Both the position numbers and the translations under genes were made by a program. A stretch of DNA of 64,000 bases. It comes from Longimicrobium sp. (GTDB taxonomy: Bacteria; Gemmatimonadota; Gemmatimonadetes; Longimicrobiales; Longimicrobiaceae). Positions within the stretch are counted from its first letter, which is position 1. Every line of letters begins with the position of its first letter. Below are positions 25,435-33,476 of this stretch, piece by piece. The notes under the pieces are model-generated. The model saw nothing but the letters and a program-made list of their open reading frames with translations. It made no database searches and was not told the origin of the DNA. The stretch spans positions 1 through 64,000 of the forward strand of contig NZ_DASVSF010000103.1 of the NCBI RefSeq assembly GCF_036388275.1, written 5' to 3'.

Positions 25435-26178
25435 GTGACCGACGACGAGACGCTCGCCCCGCCCGTGGACCTGCTGGCCATCGCCGCGCACCGTGACGAC
25501 GTGGAGCTGCTCTGCGGCGGCACCATGGCGAAGACGGCGGCGCAGGGATATCGCACCGGCATCCTGGACCTCACCGCTGGCGAGCGGGGCACGGACGGCA
25601 GCGCGCAGTTGCGCGGTGCCGAGGCCGACGCTGCAGCGCGCGTCCTGGGCGTCACCGCGCGCCGCAACGCCGGGCTGCCCGATGCTGGGCTGGAGAACAC
25701 GCCCGAGACGCGCCGGCTACTGGCCGGGTTCATCCGCGCGTTCCGGCCGCGGGTCGTCATCATCCCGTACATCACCGGGCGTCACCCCGACCACCGCATC
25801 GCCTCGCAGCTGGCGTACGACGCCTGCTTCTTGGCGGGCCTCGCCAAGCTCGATGCGCCGGGCCAGCCGCACCGTCCGCACAAGATCCTCTACGCGCTGG
25901 CGTACCGCGAAGACCCGGTGAAGCCCAGCTTCGTCGTCGACATCACCGACCAGATGGAGACGAAGATGCAAGCCGTGCACTGCTACTCCAGCCAGTTCGA
26001 TGGCAAGACGTGGGGCGGCGAAGTCTTTCCGGGCGGCGACCGCCCGCTGTACGACCAGGTGCGCATGCACGCCGCCCGCTACGGCTCGCTGATCCGCACG
26101 GAATACGGCGAACCCTTCCACGTCGTCGAAACCATGCAGGTGGATGACGTGGTCGCGCTCCCGGTGCGGAGCATTTGA
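25435..26178 (+). CDS. bshB1: BshB1-type LmbE deacetylase (bacillithiol biosynthesis)
   Basis: A 247-residue zinc deacetylase of the PIG-L/LmbE superfamily. It has AAHRDDVELLCGGT (canonical AxHPDDxE, ligands kept), LTAGERGT, the HPDH motif in TGRHPDHRIASQLAYDACF, and the QFDGKTWGGEVF..RYGSLIRTEYGEPF tail characteristic of BshB1. That enzyme deacetylates GlcNAc-malate in bacillithiol synthesis. No bshA or bshC is in the window, so the pathway assignment rests on the family signature. The GTG at 25435 fits the family N-terminus; the frame continues upstream through repeats. It is flanked on both sides by intergenic repeats. Confidence 0.85.
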   Translation: MTDDETLAPPVDLLAIAAHRDDVELLCGGTMAKTAAQGYRTGILDLTAGERGTDGSAQLRGAEADAAARVLGVTARRNAGLPDAGLENTPETRRLLAGFIRAFRPRVVIIPYITGRHPDHRIASQLAYDACFLAGLAKLDAPGQPHRPHKILYALAYREDPVKPSFVVDITDQMETKMQAVHCYSSQFDGKTWGGEVFPGGDRPLYDQVRMHAARYGSLIRTEYGEPFHVVETMQVDDVVALPVRSI

Positions 26179-26202
26179 AGTGCGTGAGTGCGTGAGTGCG
26201 TT
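26179..26202 (+). repeat. Short tandem repeat (7-bp unit), left copy
   Basis: Three units of AGTGCGTG starting directly at the stop codon of the deacetylase gene. It is the reverse complement of the array at 26440-26478, so the two enclose the intergenic region as an inverted pair. Confidence 0.7.
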
Positions 26203-26306
26203 GGGGGGTCCTGGGCGGACTGGGGATCGCGAGTGGAGCGGGGGGCAGACGGGGGAAGGGGCGGCTGAGCTGGGGAAGCTCCCAAGCCGAGGCAAAGCGC
26301 GCAATC

Positions 26307-26370
26307 TGTCATCCAGAGGCGCAAGCGCACGGCACCATCCCGTACCTCAACTTGTGCGCGCCGAAGGATC
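26307..26370 (+). repeat. Dispersed intergenic repeat, copy 2
   Basis: Same start and near-identical end as the copy at 25005-25068 in the same orientation, with a diverged centre. It fills most of the 290-base gap between the deacetylase gene and the facing HIRAN-like gene; nothing else was recognised in that gap apart from the two tandem-repeat ends. Confidence 0.7.
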
Positions 26371-26439
26371 TAACCTGAGAAACCCCTCAGCCTGGGCGCG
26401 GCAGCGGCGCGAGTCCCAGGACCTCGGAGCCCTTACTTT

Positions 26440-26478
26440 CGCACTAACGCACTAACGCACTAACGCACTCACGCACTC
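26440..26478 (+). repeat. Short tandem repeat (7-bp unit), right copy
   Basis: Five to six units of CGCACTAA/CGCACTCA. The stop codon (26469-26471) and last codons of the minus-strand HIRAN-like gene lie inside it. A shorter relative of this sequence stands before thiM at 63337-63353. Confidence 0.75.
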
Positions 26479-26807
26479 CCCTCAATGCAGTGCACTTCCA
26501 CGACCAGCCGCTTCCAGCTCGGCACGTCGGTTCCGTGCACGCGGACGGCCGTGGCGGTGGCGCCGCCGCCGCGCTGAAGCCACGGCGCCAGCCACTTGTT
26601 GATCTCAGGCGGCAGGTGCCCCAGCGGCTCGCCGCCGCGCGCGTGCACCCACACCGCGGGATCCTCCTCCATCGGCGGATCGGGGATCAGGATCAGGTCG
26701 TCGCCCTGCACCACCGCGGCCACGTGCACGGCGCGCTCGCCGAAAAGGGTGCCGTGCACGGTGGTGCGAAAGGTCGGCGGCTGGCCTTCGGGAAGCGGCG
26801 GAATCAT
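26469..26807 (-). CDS. Small stand-alone HIRAN-like protein
   Basis: A 112-residue protein. Most of it fits the HIRAN domain pattern: GDDLILIPDPPMEEDPAVWVH, then PLGHLPPEINKWLAPWLQRGGG and a closing LVVEVHC strand. HIRAN domains bind 3' DNA ends in helicases such as HLTF, and also occur alone in bacteria. The match is by motif reading only. The last residues (GSA) are encoded by the short tandem repeat, which suggests the repeat grew into or rebuilt the 3' end. It is divergent from the NifS-type gene. Confidence 0.62.
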   Translation of the reverse strand: MIPPLPEGQPPTFRTTVHGTLFGERAVHVAAVVQGDDLILIPDPPMEEDPAVWVHARGGEPLGHLPPEINKWLAPWLQRGGGATATAVRVHGTDVPSWKRLVVEVHCIEGSA

Positions 26808-26947
26808 CGGAAAAGCGCACGGGTGGAGTGGTCGTCCTGGCGCGGAATGTAGTGCGCTCCGGCGCCGCTCTCAACCCTGGCGACGGCGCCAGCGAAACCT
26901 AAGCGCCACTGGCGTTTATCAAGACGAGCCGAACGCCCCGGAAGCCG

Positions 26948-28081
26948 ATGCCCGATCCCGTGTACCTGGACTATGCCGCCACCGCGCCGCTGCGCCCCGA
27001 GGCGCGCGACGCCATGCTGGCAGTGCTTTCCGAGCGGTGGGGCAACGCGTCCAGCATCCACCGCTGGGGCCGCGAGGCACGCGCCGCGCTCGAAGACGCC
27101 CGCGCCCGCTTCGCCGCCGTCATCGGCGCGAGCCCGGCGGAGATCGTCTTCACCCGCGGCGGCACCGAGGCCGACAACCTGGCCGTGCTCGGTCGGGCTG
27201 GGCTGGACCCGAGCAGATCCGTTGCCTGCTCCGCGATCGAGCACAAGGCCGTGCTACAGGCGACGCGCGCGGCCCGCGCCAGTTCGCTGCACGAGATCGC
27301 GGTCGACGGCGACGGCAGGATCTCCGTCGACAAGGTCCGCGCGATCGTGGCGAGCGATCCACCGTCCGTCCTCTCGGTCGTGTGGGCGAACAATGAGGTG
27401 GGCGTCATCCAGCCGGTGGACGAGATCGCTGCGATCTGCCGGGACGCGGGCGTCGTATTCCACTCCGACGCGGTGCAGGCGCTGGGAAAGCTGAAGGTCC
27501 GGGTGGATGATGTTGCGGCCGCGCTCCTGGCCTTCAGCGCGCACAAGATCGGCGGGCCGAAGGGTGTGGGCGCGCTGTTCGTCCGCCGGGGTACGCAGTT
27601 GACGCCACTGATGCATGGCGGAGGTCAGGAGCGCGGACTTAGGCCAGGGACGGAGGACGTGGCGGGCGCCGTCGCCTTCGCCGCGGCCGCGGAAGCCGCA
27701 GAGGCGGAGCGCGATGAAGTGATGGAGCGGGTCGGAGCATTTCGCGACCGGCTGGAGTCAGGGCTTCGCGCACGCGTGCCGGGCTTGGTGGTGAACGCCG
27801 CCTCCGCTCCCCGCCTGCCGACCATCAGCAACGTCTCCGTCCCGGGCGTCGATCCCGAGATGCTGCTGATGGGACTGGACCTGGAGGGCATCGCGGCGTC
27901 ATCGGGCTCGGCCTGCAGCAGCGGCGCGGTCACCCCGTCGCACGTGCTGACGGCGATGGGCGTGGCGCCGGAGATCGCCGGTCCGTCCGTGCGCTTCTCG
28001 CTGGGACGCGAGACGACGGAAGCGGAAATCGATCGCGTGCTGGACGTCTTTCCAGCGCTGGCCGAACGCGTCCGCCACTAA
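26948..28081 (+). CDS. NifS/IscS-type cysteine desulfurase
   Basis: A 377-residue PLP enzyme that takes sulfur from cysteine. Seen: VYLDYAATAPLRPEAR start, PLP-lysine motif SAHKIGGPKGVGALFVRRG, GGGQERGLRPGTEDV and the mobile active-site loop SSGSACSSG with the persulfide Cys. The length fits the NifS/IscS group. It precedes mnmA, the tRNA thiolase that uses this sulfur, by 86 bases, a common pairing. A GC hairpin with one mismatch (about 28096-28129) separates the genes and may act as attenuator or weak terminator. Confidence 0.93.
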   Translation: MPDPVYLDYAATAPLRPEARDAMLAVLSERWGNASSIHRWGREARAALEDARARFAAVIGASPAEIVFTRGGTEADNLAVLGRAGLDPSRSVACSAIEHKAVLQATRAARASSLHEIAVDGDGRISVDKVRAIVASDPPSVLSVVWANNEVGVIQPVDEIAAICRDAGVVFHSDAVQALGKLKVRVDDVAAALLAFSAHKIGGPKGVGALFVRRGTQLTPLMHGGGQERGLRPGTEDVAGAVAFAAAAEAAEAERDEVMERVGAFRDRLESGLRARVPGLVVNAASAPRLPTISNVSVPGVDPEMLLMGLDLEGIAASSGSACSSGAVTPSHVLTAMGVAPEIAGPSVRFSLGRETTEAEIDRVLDVFPALAERVRH

Positions 28082-28167
28082 GCAGTTGAAGTTCTCCCCT
28101 CTCCGCACGTTGTTTGTGCGGGGAGGGGTTGGGGGAGGGGCCTCGCAGTTTCACGAGAAGGGAATCG

Positions 28168-29259
28168 ATGGAGAAGAAGACCGTCCTCGTGGCGATGTCG
28201 GGCGGCGTGGATTCGTCGGTGGCGGCGGCGCTGCTCGTGGAGCAGGGCTACAACGTCATCGGCGCCACGATGAAGACGTTCTGCTACTCGGAATCCGAGT
28301 CGGAGGCGAACGGCCCGTCGAAGACGTGCTGCGGGCTCGACGGCATCCTCGACGCGAAGCGCGTGGCGGACCGGCTGGGCATTCCGCACTACGTGTTCGA
28401 CGTGGAGAAGGAGTTCACGCGCGACGTGATCGACGACTTCGTGTCGGAGTACGCGGCGGGGAGAACTCCGAACCCGTGCGTGCGCTGCAACGGCAACACC
28501 AAGTTCCGCGACCTGCTGAAGCGCGGCCGCATGCTGGGCTGCGACTTCATCGCCACCGGCCACTACGCCCGCATGGGCGCGGACGAGGCCGGCAACCCCG
28601 TGCTGCTTCGCGGGCAGGACGAAAAGAAGGACCAGTCGTACTTCCTGTGGGCGCTGCCGCCGGAGCTGCTTCCCCTGCTGCTGTTTCCCGTGGGCGAGCT
28701 CACCAAGCCCGAGGTGCGCGAAAAGGCCCGCGAGCTGGGCCTCTCCACGGCCGAAAAGCCGGAGAGCATGGAAATCTGCTTCGTGCCCACGGGCAACTAC
28801 GCCGACTTCCTCTCTCGGAAGCTGGGGAGCGAGCACGCATCGCTCACGCCCGGCAAGCTGGTGACGTCTTCGGGAGAGGTGCTGGGCGAGCACGATGGCT
28901 ATGCGCGCTACACGGTGGGCCAGCGGAAGGGGCTGGGCGGCGGGCGCTCGCTGCCGCTCTACGTGATCGGCACGCGGCCGGCGACGCGCGAGGTGGTCGT
29001 GGGCACGGCGGACGAGCTGGTGCGCGAGGACGTGCGGATCGACGACCTGAACTGGCTGGCCGCGCCCCCCGCGCCGGGCGACGCCATTCGCGTCCAGGTG
29101 CGCCACCGCGCCGCGGCCGTGCCGGCGCGAGTCGTGTCGGTGGAGGACGGTACGGTGAACCTGGTGCTGGACCAGCCGCAGCGCGCCATCACCCCTGGCC
29201 AGTCCGCCGTGATGTTCAGCGGGGACGTGGTCCTTGGCGGCGGCCGAATCGCGATGTAG
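28168..29259 (+). CDS. mnmA: tRNA 2-thiouridine synthase MnmA
   Basis: A 363-residue enzyme that adenylates U34 of Lys/Glu/Gln tRNAs and installs sulfur. Seen: PP-loop AMSGGVDSSVAA, first catalytic Cys in GRTPNPCVRCN, second Cys in MEICFVPTGNYADF, and the C-terminal barrel with YTVGQRKGLG. Both cysteines are intact. I start at the ATG 28168 because the SGGVDS strand follows at the usual distance; the frame is open 54 bases further. The upstream desulfurase is the probable sulfur donor. Confidence 0.96.
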   Translation: MEKKTVLVAMSGGVDSSVAAALLVEQGYNVIGATMKTFCYSESESEANGPSKTCCGLDGILDAKRVADRLGIPHYVFDVEKEFTRDVIDDFVSEYAAGRTPNPCVRCNGNTKFRDLLKRGRMLGCDFIATGHYARMGADEAGNPVLLRGQDEKKDQSYFLWALPPELLPLLLFPVGELTKPEVREKARELGLSTAEKPESMEICFVPTGNYADFLSRKLGSEHASLTPGKLVTSSGEVLGEHDGYARYTVGQRKGLGGGRSLPLYVIGTRPATREVVVGTADELVREDVRIDDLNWLAAPPAPGDAIRVQVRHRAAAVPARVVSVEDGTVNLVLDQPQRAITPGQSAVMFSGDVVLGGGRIAM

Positions 29260-29274
29260 CCGATCGGAGGGCCA

Positions 29275-29475
29275 ATGATCTACAAGGTGGTCCTGCACCG
29301 CTCGAACGAAGGCTACAGCGTCAACTGCCCGGGATTGACAGGCTGCTGGTCAGAAGATGACGCCCGGGACGAGGCGCTGGATAACATCCGCGATGCAATC
29401 CGCGAGTATCTGGCCGTTGCCGAGTCGCGTCAGAGCGGAACGTCGCAGCACGTTGCACATCAGCACGAACGCTGA
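29275..29475 (+). CDS. HicB-family small protein (antitoxin-like), no HicA partner
   Basis: A 66-residue protein with the HicB pattern MIYKVVLHRSNEGYSVNCP, GLTGCWSEDDARDEALDNIRDA and IREYLAV. HicB folds as a degenerate RNase H and usually blocks the HicA mRNA interferase. No HicA-like frame lies next to it. The C-terminal tail after EYLAVAES is short and shows no DNA-binding domain. GGAGG precedes the ATG. It is 15 bases after mnmA, so it may simply ride in that operon. Confidence 0.75.
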   Translation: MIYKVVLHRSNEGYSVNCPGLTGCWSEDDARDEALDNIRDAIREYLAVAESRQSGTSQHVAHQHER

Positions 29476-29491
29476 CTGGGGCGAGGAACTG

Positions 29492-29650
29492 ATGGACATC
29501 GTGAAAGAGAATTGCTTCCCGCCGTTCCCTTGGGCCGAGACGATCATGAACGCATTCGGCCTGGCGATGGTAGTGCTCGCGTGGCGGAGCATGAGGCAGG
29601 CACGTCCGCCCGCGTGGGCGAAGGCAGGCCGGCGCGGCGCGGTCGCGTAA
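29492..29650 (+). CDS. Possible 52-residue membrane peptide
   Basis: A short frame with a GAGGAA-like ribosome site before ATG, one hydrophobic segment (IMNAFGLAMVVLAW) and a basic tail, ending just before a strong terminator. No family recognised. It may be spurious; the terminator position is the main argument for a translated end here. Confidence 0.28.
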   Translation: MDIVKENCFPPFPWAETIMNAFGLAMVVLAWRSMRQARPPAWAKAGRRGAVA

Positions 29651-29655
29651 CGAAA

Positions 29656-29688
29656 CGGGAGCGGCGCACGTGGCGCCGCTCCCGATTT
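29656..29688 (+). terminator. Rho-independent terminator of the desulfurase-mnmA unit
   Basis: A 12-bp perfect stem (29656-29667 with 29673-29684) with a five-base loop, followed by ATTTTC. Confidence 0.85.
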
Positions 29689-29707
29689 TCATTCCCTCAA
29701 GCTGAGC

Positions 29708-29941
29708 TCAGTCCAGCTCTTTCGACTGTGCCAGCATCTGGCGGAGCTGGTCTACCGAGCTGTCGTGGATCATGTCCTCGGCGTCGGCCTCGTCGCCCTG
29801 CAGCTCCACGAAGCGCGCGCGCATGGCCCGGTCCGACACGCAGTGGAAGATCACCTTGGGCCGGATGGAGAGGCCGAAGCGTCCCCCCGAGGCAAAGGCT
29901 TCCCAGGTCAGCAGGTTCTCGTCGGTGAACGTCTGGCTCAT
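29708..29941 (-). CDS. Conserved-looking hypothetical protein of 77 residues
   Basis: An acidic small soluble protein (FTDENLLTWEAFASGGRFGL at the start, DADAE-type acidic run near the end). No domain recognised. It lies 115 bases downstream of dnaJ on the same strand, separated by an inverted repeat. Codon choice (G/C third positions) fits a real gene. Confidence 0.5.
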   Translation of the reverse strand: MSQTFTDENLLTWEAFASGGRFGLSIRPKVIFHCVSDRAMRARFVELQGDEADAEDMIHDSSVDQLRQMLAQSKELD

Positions 29942-29952
29942 TGCAAGTTCTC

Positions 29953-30037
29953 AGTACCAAGTGCCGAGTGCCAAGTACCTAGTGCGGTAGCCAGGGTGCC
30001 AGCTTCGTGCCGGTTCGTGGAACCGGCACTTGGTACT
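29953..30037. repeat. Inverted repeat between dnaJ and the small gene
   Basis: AGTACCAAGTGCCG (29953-29966) is exactly complementary to 30024-30037. Further partial copies (GTGCCAAGTAC about 29968-29978, CACCTGGTACTG about 30041-30052) surround it, so several stem pairings are possible. No T-run follows. Possibly a decayed intergenic element. Confidence 0.65.
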
Positions 30038-30056
30038 TCGCACCTGGTACTGCAGT

Positions 30057-31187
30057 TCAGTGCCGCAGCCCCGCGGCGGCGGCGAACTCCTCGAATTCCT
30101 TGCGCGCCGGCTCGTCCAGCGTCTCGGGCACGTCCACCTGCACCTTTACGAACTGGTCGCCGCGGCGGCCGGCCTTTTCCACGCCCATCCCCTTGATGCG
30201 AAAGCGGCGCCCGGGCTGCGTTCCGGGCGGCACCTTCAGCACCACCATGGGGCCATCCACCGTCCGCACCTTCACCTTGGAGCCCAGCACGGCCTGGGCC
30301 AGGTTCACGTGGATGGTGCAGTTCAGGTCCAGCGCGTCGCGCGAAAAGAAGCGGTCGGGCTCCACGCGAAAGGTGAGCACCAGGTCGCCCGGCTGCCCGC
30401 CCGAGGCGCCGCGCTCGCCCTGGCCGGCCAGGCGCAGCTTGGAGCCGGTGTCCACGCCGGCCGGCACCGTCACCTGCACCGCGCGCTCGCGCCGCACCTG
30501 GCCCGCGCCCCGGCAGGCGGGGCACGGCTCGCTGGGTACGCGCCCCTTGGCGCCGCACATGGGGCAGGGGCGCGAAACGCCGAACCCGCCCGCGCCGAAC
30601 GTGACCGTGCCACTGCCCTTGCACTCCGGGCAGGTGTTCACCGTTGCGCCGGGCGCCGCGCCCGAGCCGTGGCAGCTGCCGCACTCCTCCGTCACCGGCA
30701 CCTGCACCGTCACCTTGCCCCCCCGAACCGCGGTGCGGAACGGGATCTCGACCATGTACTCGATGTTCTCGCCACGCTCCGGCCCGCCCGGCCGCCCGCC
30801 GGCGCGCTTCTTTCCGCCGAAGTCGAAGAACGAGCCGAAGATGTCGCCCAGCGGCGAGCCGCCCAGGTCCAGGTCGTCGAGGTTGATGGACTGCGCGCCG
30901 CCAGGCCCCGGCCGCGCGCCGCCGCCCCCCGGGCGAAAGCCGCCGCCGAACCCGCCGAACGCGCCCAGCTTGCGCATCTGGTCGTACTGCTTGCGCTTCT
31001 CGTCGTCCGAAAGCACGGAGTACGCTTCGGAGATTTCCTTGAAGCGCTCCGCCGCCGCCGCGTCGCTGGCGTTGGCGTCGGGGTGGTACTGTTTGGCCAG
31101 CTTGCGGTACGACTTCTTGATCTCGTCGGGCGTGGCGTTTTCGGCCACGTCGAGGATGCGGTAGAAGTCCTTGGTCTGTGTCGCCAT
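30057..31187 (-). CDS. dnaJ: Chaperone DnaJ
   Basis: A 376-residue Hsp40: J-domain with QYHPDANASD (the HPD that stimulates DnaK ATPase), a Gly/Phe-rich linker (GAFGGFGGGFRPGGGG), four zinc-finger half-sites (CGSCHGSG, CPECKGSG, CPMCGAKG, CPACRGAG) and the C-terminal substrate domain (FRIKGMGVEKAGRRGD). All metal cysteines are present. Its start is 46 bases after the grpE stop, so the two are an operon; dnaK is not in the window. Confidence 0.97.
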   Translation of the reverse strand: MATQTKDFYRILDVAENATPDEIKKSYRKLAKQYHPDANASDAAAAERFKEISEAYSVLSDDEKRKQYDQMRKLGAFGGFGGGFRPGGGGARPGPGGAQSINLDDLDLGGSPLGDIFGSFFDFGGKKRAGGRPGGPERGENIEYMVEIPFRTAVRGGKVTVQVPVTEECGSCHGSGAAPGATVNTCPECKGSGTVTFGAGGFGVSRPCPMCGAKGRVPSEPCPACRGAGQVRRERAVQVTVPAGVDTGSKLRLAGQGERGASGGQPGDLVLTFRVEPDRFFSRDALDLNCTIHVNLAQAVLGSKVKVRTVDGPMVVLKVPPGTQPGRRFRIKGMGVEKAGRRGDQFVKVQVDVPETLDEPARKEFEEFAAAAGLRH

Positions 31188-31233
31188 CGTGTGTCCGCCA
31201 TGGATAGCGGCCGCCCCGGCGGGGCGGCCTTGC

Positions 31234-31821
31234 TCAACCCGGGTGCTTCTTCACGACGACGCGCGCGGGGCGCAGCAGCACGCCCTTGTACCGGTAGCCC
31301 TTCTGGTACACCTGGGCCACGGTGTTGTCCTCCTCCGGGGTGTCGGCGGGCACGGTGGTCAGCGCCTCGTGCACCGTGGGGTCGAACGGCTTCCCCTCGG
31401 CGTCGATGGCCTCCAGCCCGGCCGCCTCCATCACCCGCAGGAACTTCTTTTCCACCATCTCGGCGCCCTCGTGGAGCGCGCCCGCGGCGGTGGTGGCGGG
31501 GTCGAAGTCGGCGATGCGGGCGAGGTCGTCCAGCGGCTCCAGCAGCCGCTCCAGGATCTGCGCCTGCGCCCGCACCATGTTCTCGGAACGCTCGCGCTCC
31601 ACGCGCTTGCGGTAGTTGTCGAACTCCGCCGCCAGCCGCAGGTGCCGGTCGCGCATGGTCGTAAGCTCGTCCACCCCGCCGCTCCGCGTCTCGGCCTGGC
31701 TGAACGACGCGTCTCCGCCGACCGCGGCGCCGTCGCTCGCCCCCTGGCCGTCGTCCGCGCCCGCGGGAACCTCGTTCTCCACCGCCTGCCCCTCGGCGGC
31801 CGTGCTGTCCTGTTCGCTCAT
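31234..31821 (-). CDS. grpE: Nucleotide exchange factor GrpE
   Basis: A 195-residue protein: an acidic, disordered N-terminus, a long coiled coil (LTTMRDRHLRLAAEFDNYRK), then the beta domain with GYRYKGVLLRPARVVV and the FDPTVHEALTTVPADTPEEDNTV signature. It releases ADP from DnaK. The ATG at 31821 is where the acidic head begins. No CIRCE inverted repeat was seen upstream. Confidence 0.95.
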   Translation of the reverse strand: MSEQDSTAAEGQAVENEVPAGADDGQGASDGAAVGGDASFSQAETRSGGVDELTTMRDRHLRLAAEFDNYRKRVERERSENMVRAQAQILERLLEPLDDLARIADFDPATTAAGALHEGAEMVEKKFLRVMEAAGLEAIDAEGKPFDPTVHEALTTVPADTPEEDNTVAQVYQKGYRYKGVLLRPARVVVKKHPG

Positions 31822-31928
31822 CGAACTCCAGACGTGCTGTGCATATGATCCAAACGCCGGCCCCACCGGGAGCCGGCGCGCGTCGCCTGCTCGTACCCGT
31901 GCGGAAGGTGGCAAGCCACGTTCCACGT

Positions 31929-31949
31929 AAACCCGCCAGGATGGCAGGT
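31929..31949 (-). terminator. Weak hairpin after the lipase gene
   Basis: A seven-pair stem with one mismatch (31932-31938 with 31942-31948) directly follows the lipase stop and is followed by TTTAC on the minus strand. Confidence 0.35.
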
Positions 31950-32795
31950 TCAGCCCCCTTGCGCCTCCATCCACTCCGCCACGTCGGCCACCGCGCGGTG
32001 CCGGTCGCGCTCGTTCAGCGACTCGTGGCGGAAGCCCTCGTACCTTCGCACCTGCACCGCGGCCGGGTGCTGCGCCGCCCACCGCGCCACCGCCTCGGGC
32101 ATCACCACCCGGTCCGCCGTGGGCGACAGCACCAGCATGGGCAGCTTGATGGTGTCGCGCTCGCGGAACGCCGCCTCGATGGCGCCCAGGAACTCTGTGT
32201 ACAGCCGCGGCGTGACGACGGGGTGCACCAGCGGGTCGGTTCGATAGGCCTGCGCATAGCCCTCGGCCATCGACAGCTCCGCGGGATCGATCCCGTTGGA
32301 GATGGGCACCCACGGCGCGATGCGCGACAGGACCCCCGCCATCGCCGTCTTCCACCGGGGCGCCTTCACCGCCACGCCCAGCAGCGGCGCGGAGAGGATG
32401 GCTCCGCGCAGCTGCGCCTCGGGATGGGCCTGCAGGTAGCGGATGGCGATCAAGCCGCCCAGCGAGTGGCCCAGGAGGAAGGTCGGCACGCCGGGCGGCG
32501 TCTCCCCGGCGATGCGCGCGCGGAACCCCTCGAAGTCGCGGACGAACTCGCCGAACTCGGAAACGAAGCCGCGCCGGCCCTGCGACCTGCCGTGGCCGCG
32601 GTGGTCCAGCGCGTGGACGGCCACGCCGCGGCGTCCCAGGTCGGCCGCCAGCGGGGCGTAGCGGCCGGCGTGCTCGCCCAGCCCGTGGGAGACGATCAGG
32701 ACGGAGCGGGGGGACGGAACCGGCCAGGAGCGATAGGAAAGGCGCAGCCCGTCGGCCGCGCGCAATTCGCCGGAGCGCTCGTCCAGGCCGGACAC
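31950..32795 (-). CDS. Alpha/beta hydrolase, monoacylglycerol-lipase type
   Basis: A 281-residue serine hydrolase. Seen: oxyanion strand VSHGLGEHAGRYA, DHRGHGRS, nucleophile elbow GHSLGG, Asp in LSPTADRVV and His in GFRHESLNE. This exact set is typical of the monoglyceride lipase/lysophospholipase group (serine aminopeptidase S33 domain). No signal peptide, so cytosolic or peripheral. Starts at a GTG. It is 22 bases after pgsA on the same strand, so both lipid genes may be co-transcribed. Confidence 0.9.
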   Translation of the reverse strand: MSGLDERSGELRAADGLRLSYRSWPVPSPRSVLIVSHGLGEHAGRYAPLAADLGRRGVAVHALDHRGHGRSQGRRGFVSEFGEFVRDFEGFRARIAGETPPGVPTFLLGHSLGGLIAIRYLQAHPEAQLRGAILSAPLLGVAVKAPRWKTAMAGVLSRIAPWVPISNGIDPAELSMAEGYAQAYRTDPLVHPVVTPRLYTEFLGAIEAAFRERDTIKLPMLVLSPTADRVVMPEAVARWAAQHPAAVQVRRYEGFRHESLNERDRHRAVADVAEWMEAQGG

Positions 32796-32817
32796 GCGGG
32801 TCAGCCGGCGCGGCGGG

Positions 32818-33465
32818 TCACGACGCGTCCCGCTTGCGGCCCAGGATGCCGAAGTCGCGCAGGTACACGTACAGCGAGTACACCGTCAGCACCACCGCGA
32901 TGGCCAGCGACACCATGGTGAACCCGGCGTGGAACTTCTGCCAGAAGCTCCAGAAGGCGGTGTCCCACGCGTTCTCGCGCGCGGCCGACTGCAGGGCATA
33001 CCAGAAGATGGCCGCGCCCACGAAGATGTTCTGGAACACCGCCTTCAGCTTGCCCGCCTTGCCCGCCGCCAGGATCACCCCGCGCCTGGCCGCATAGCCG
33101 CGGAACACGGTGATGAAGATCTCCCGGCCGAAGATCACGATCAGCACCCACAGGGGCAGCACCCCGCCGAACCAGGGAAACCGCGTGTGCGGCTCCCACC
33201 CGTGCGAGAGCAGGTAGAATGGGATGAAGGTGAGCGCGAGCAGGAGCTTGTCGGCCAGCGGGTCCATCAGCTTGCCGAAGTCGCTGACAAGGTTGCGCGA
33301 GCGGGCCAGGTGGCCGTCCCACAGGTCCGAGAAGGCGGCGGCCAGGAAGACGATGAACCCCGCGAGCCGCCACGAGAAGGCGTCGGTCACGATCATGGGC
33401 GCCACCACCAGCGCCAGGACGATGCGCCCCAGCGTGATCGCGTTCGGAAGGTTGCGCCAGGCCAT
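32818..33465 (-). CDS. pgsA: CDP-diacylglycerol-glycerol-3-phosphate phosphatidyltransferase
   Basis: A 215-residue integral membrane enzyme for the first step of phosphatidylglycerol synthesis. It has the CDP-alcohol phosphotransferase motif as DLWDGHLARSRN..DFGKLMDPLADK (DG, AR, G and both late Asp present) and about five membrane helices. The start LPNAITLGRIVLA is the family norm. The middle has a longer soluble loop (~130-165) than in E. coli PgsA. It follows mglA by 11 bases. Confidence 0.92.
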   Translation of the reverse strand: MAWRNLPNAITLGRIVLALVVAPMIVTDAFSWRLAGFIVFLAAAFSDLWDGHLARSRNLVSDFGKLMDPLADKLLLALTFIPFYLLSHGWEPHTRFPWFGGVLPLWVLIVIFGREIFITVFRGYAARRGVILAAGKAGKLKAVFQNIFVGAAIFWYALQSAARENAWDTAFWSFWQKFHAGFTMVSLAIAVVLTVYSLYVYLRDFGILGRKRDAS

Positions 33466-33476
33466 GGTGTGTCCGG

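Noticed and set aside
29275..29475. Frameshifted HicB with a lost C-terminal domain
   Set aside because: Neither of the other two frames downstream gives a recognisable HicB tail or DNA-binding domain.
31822..31949. CIRCE element before grpE-dnaJ
   Set aside because: The 9-base inverted repeat TTAGCACTC/GAGTGCTAA is not present.
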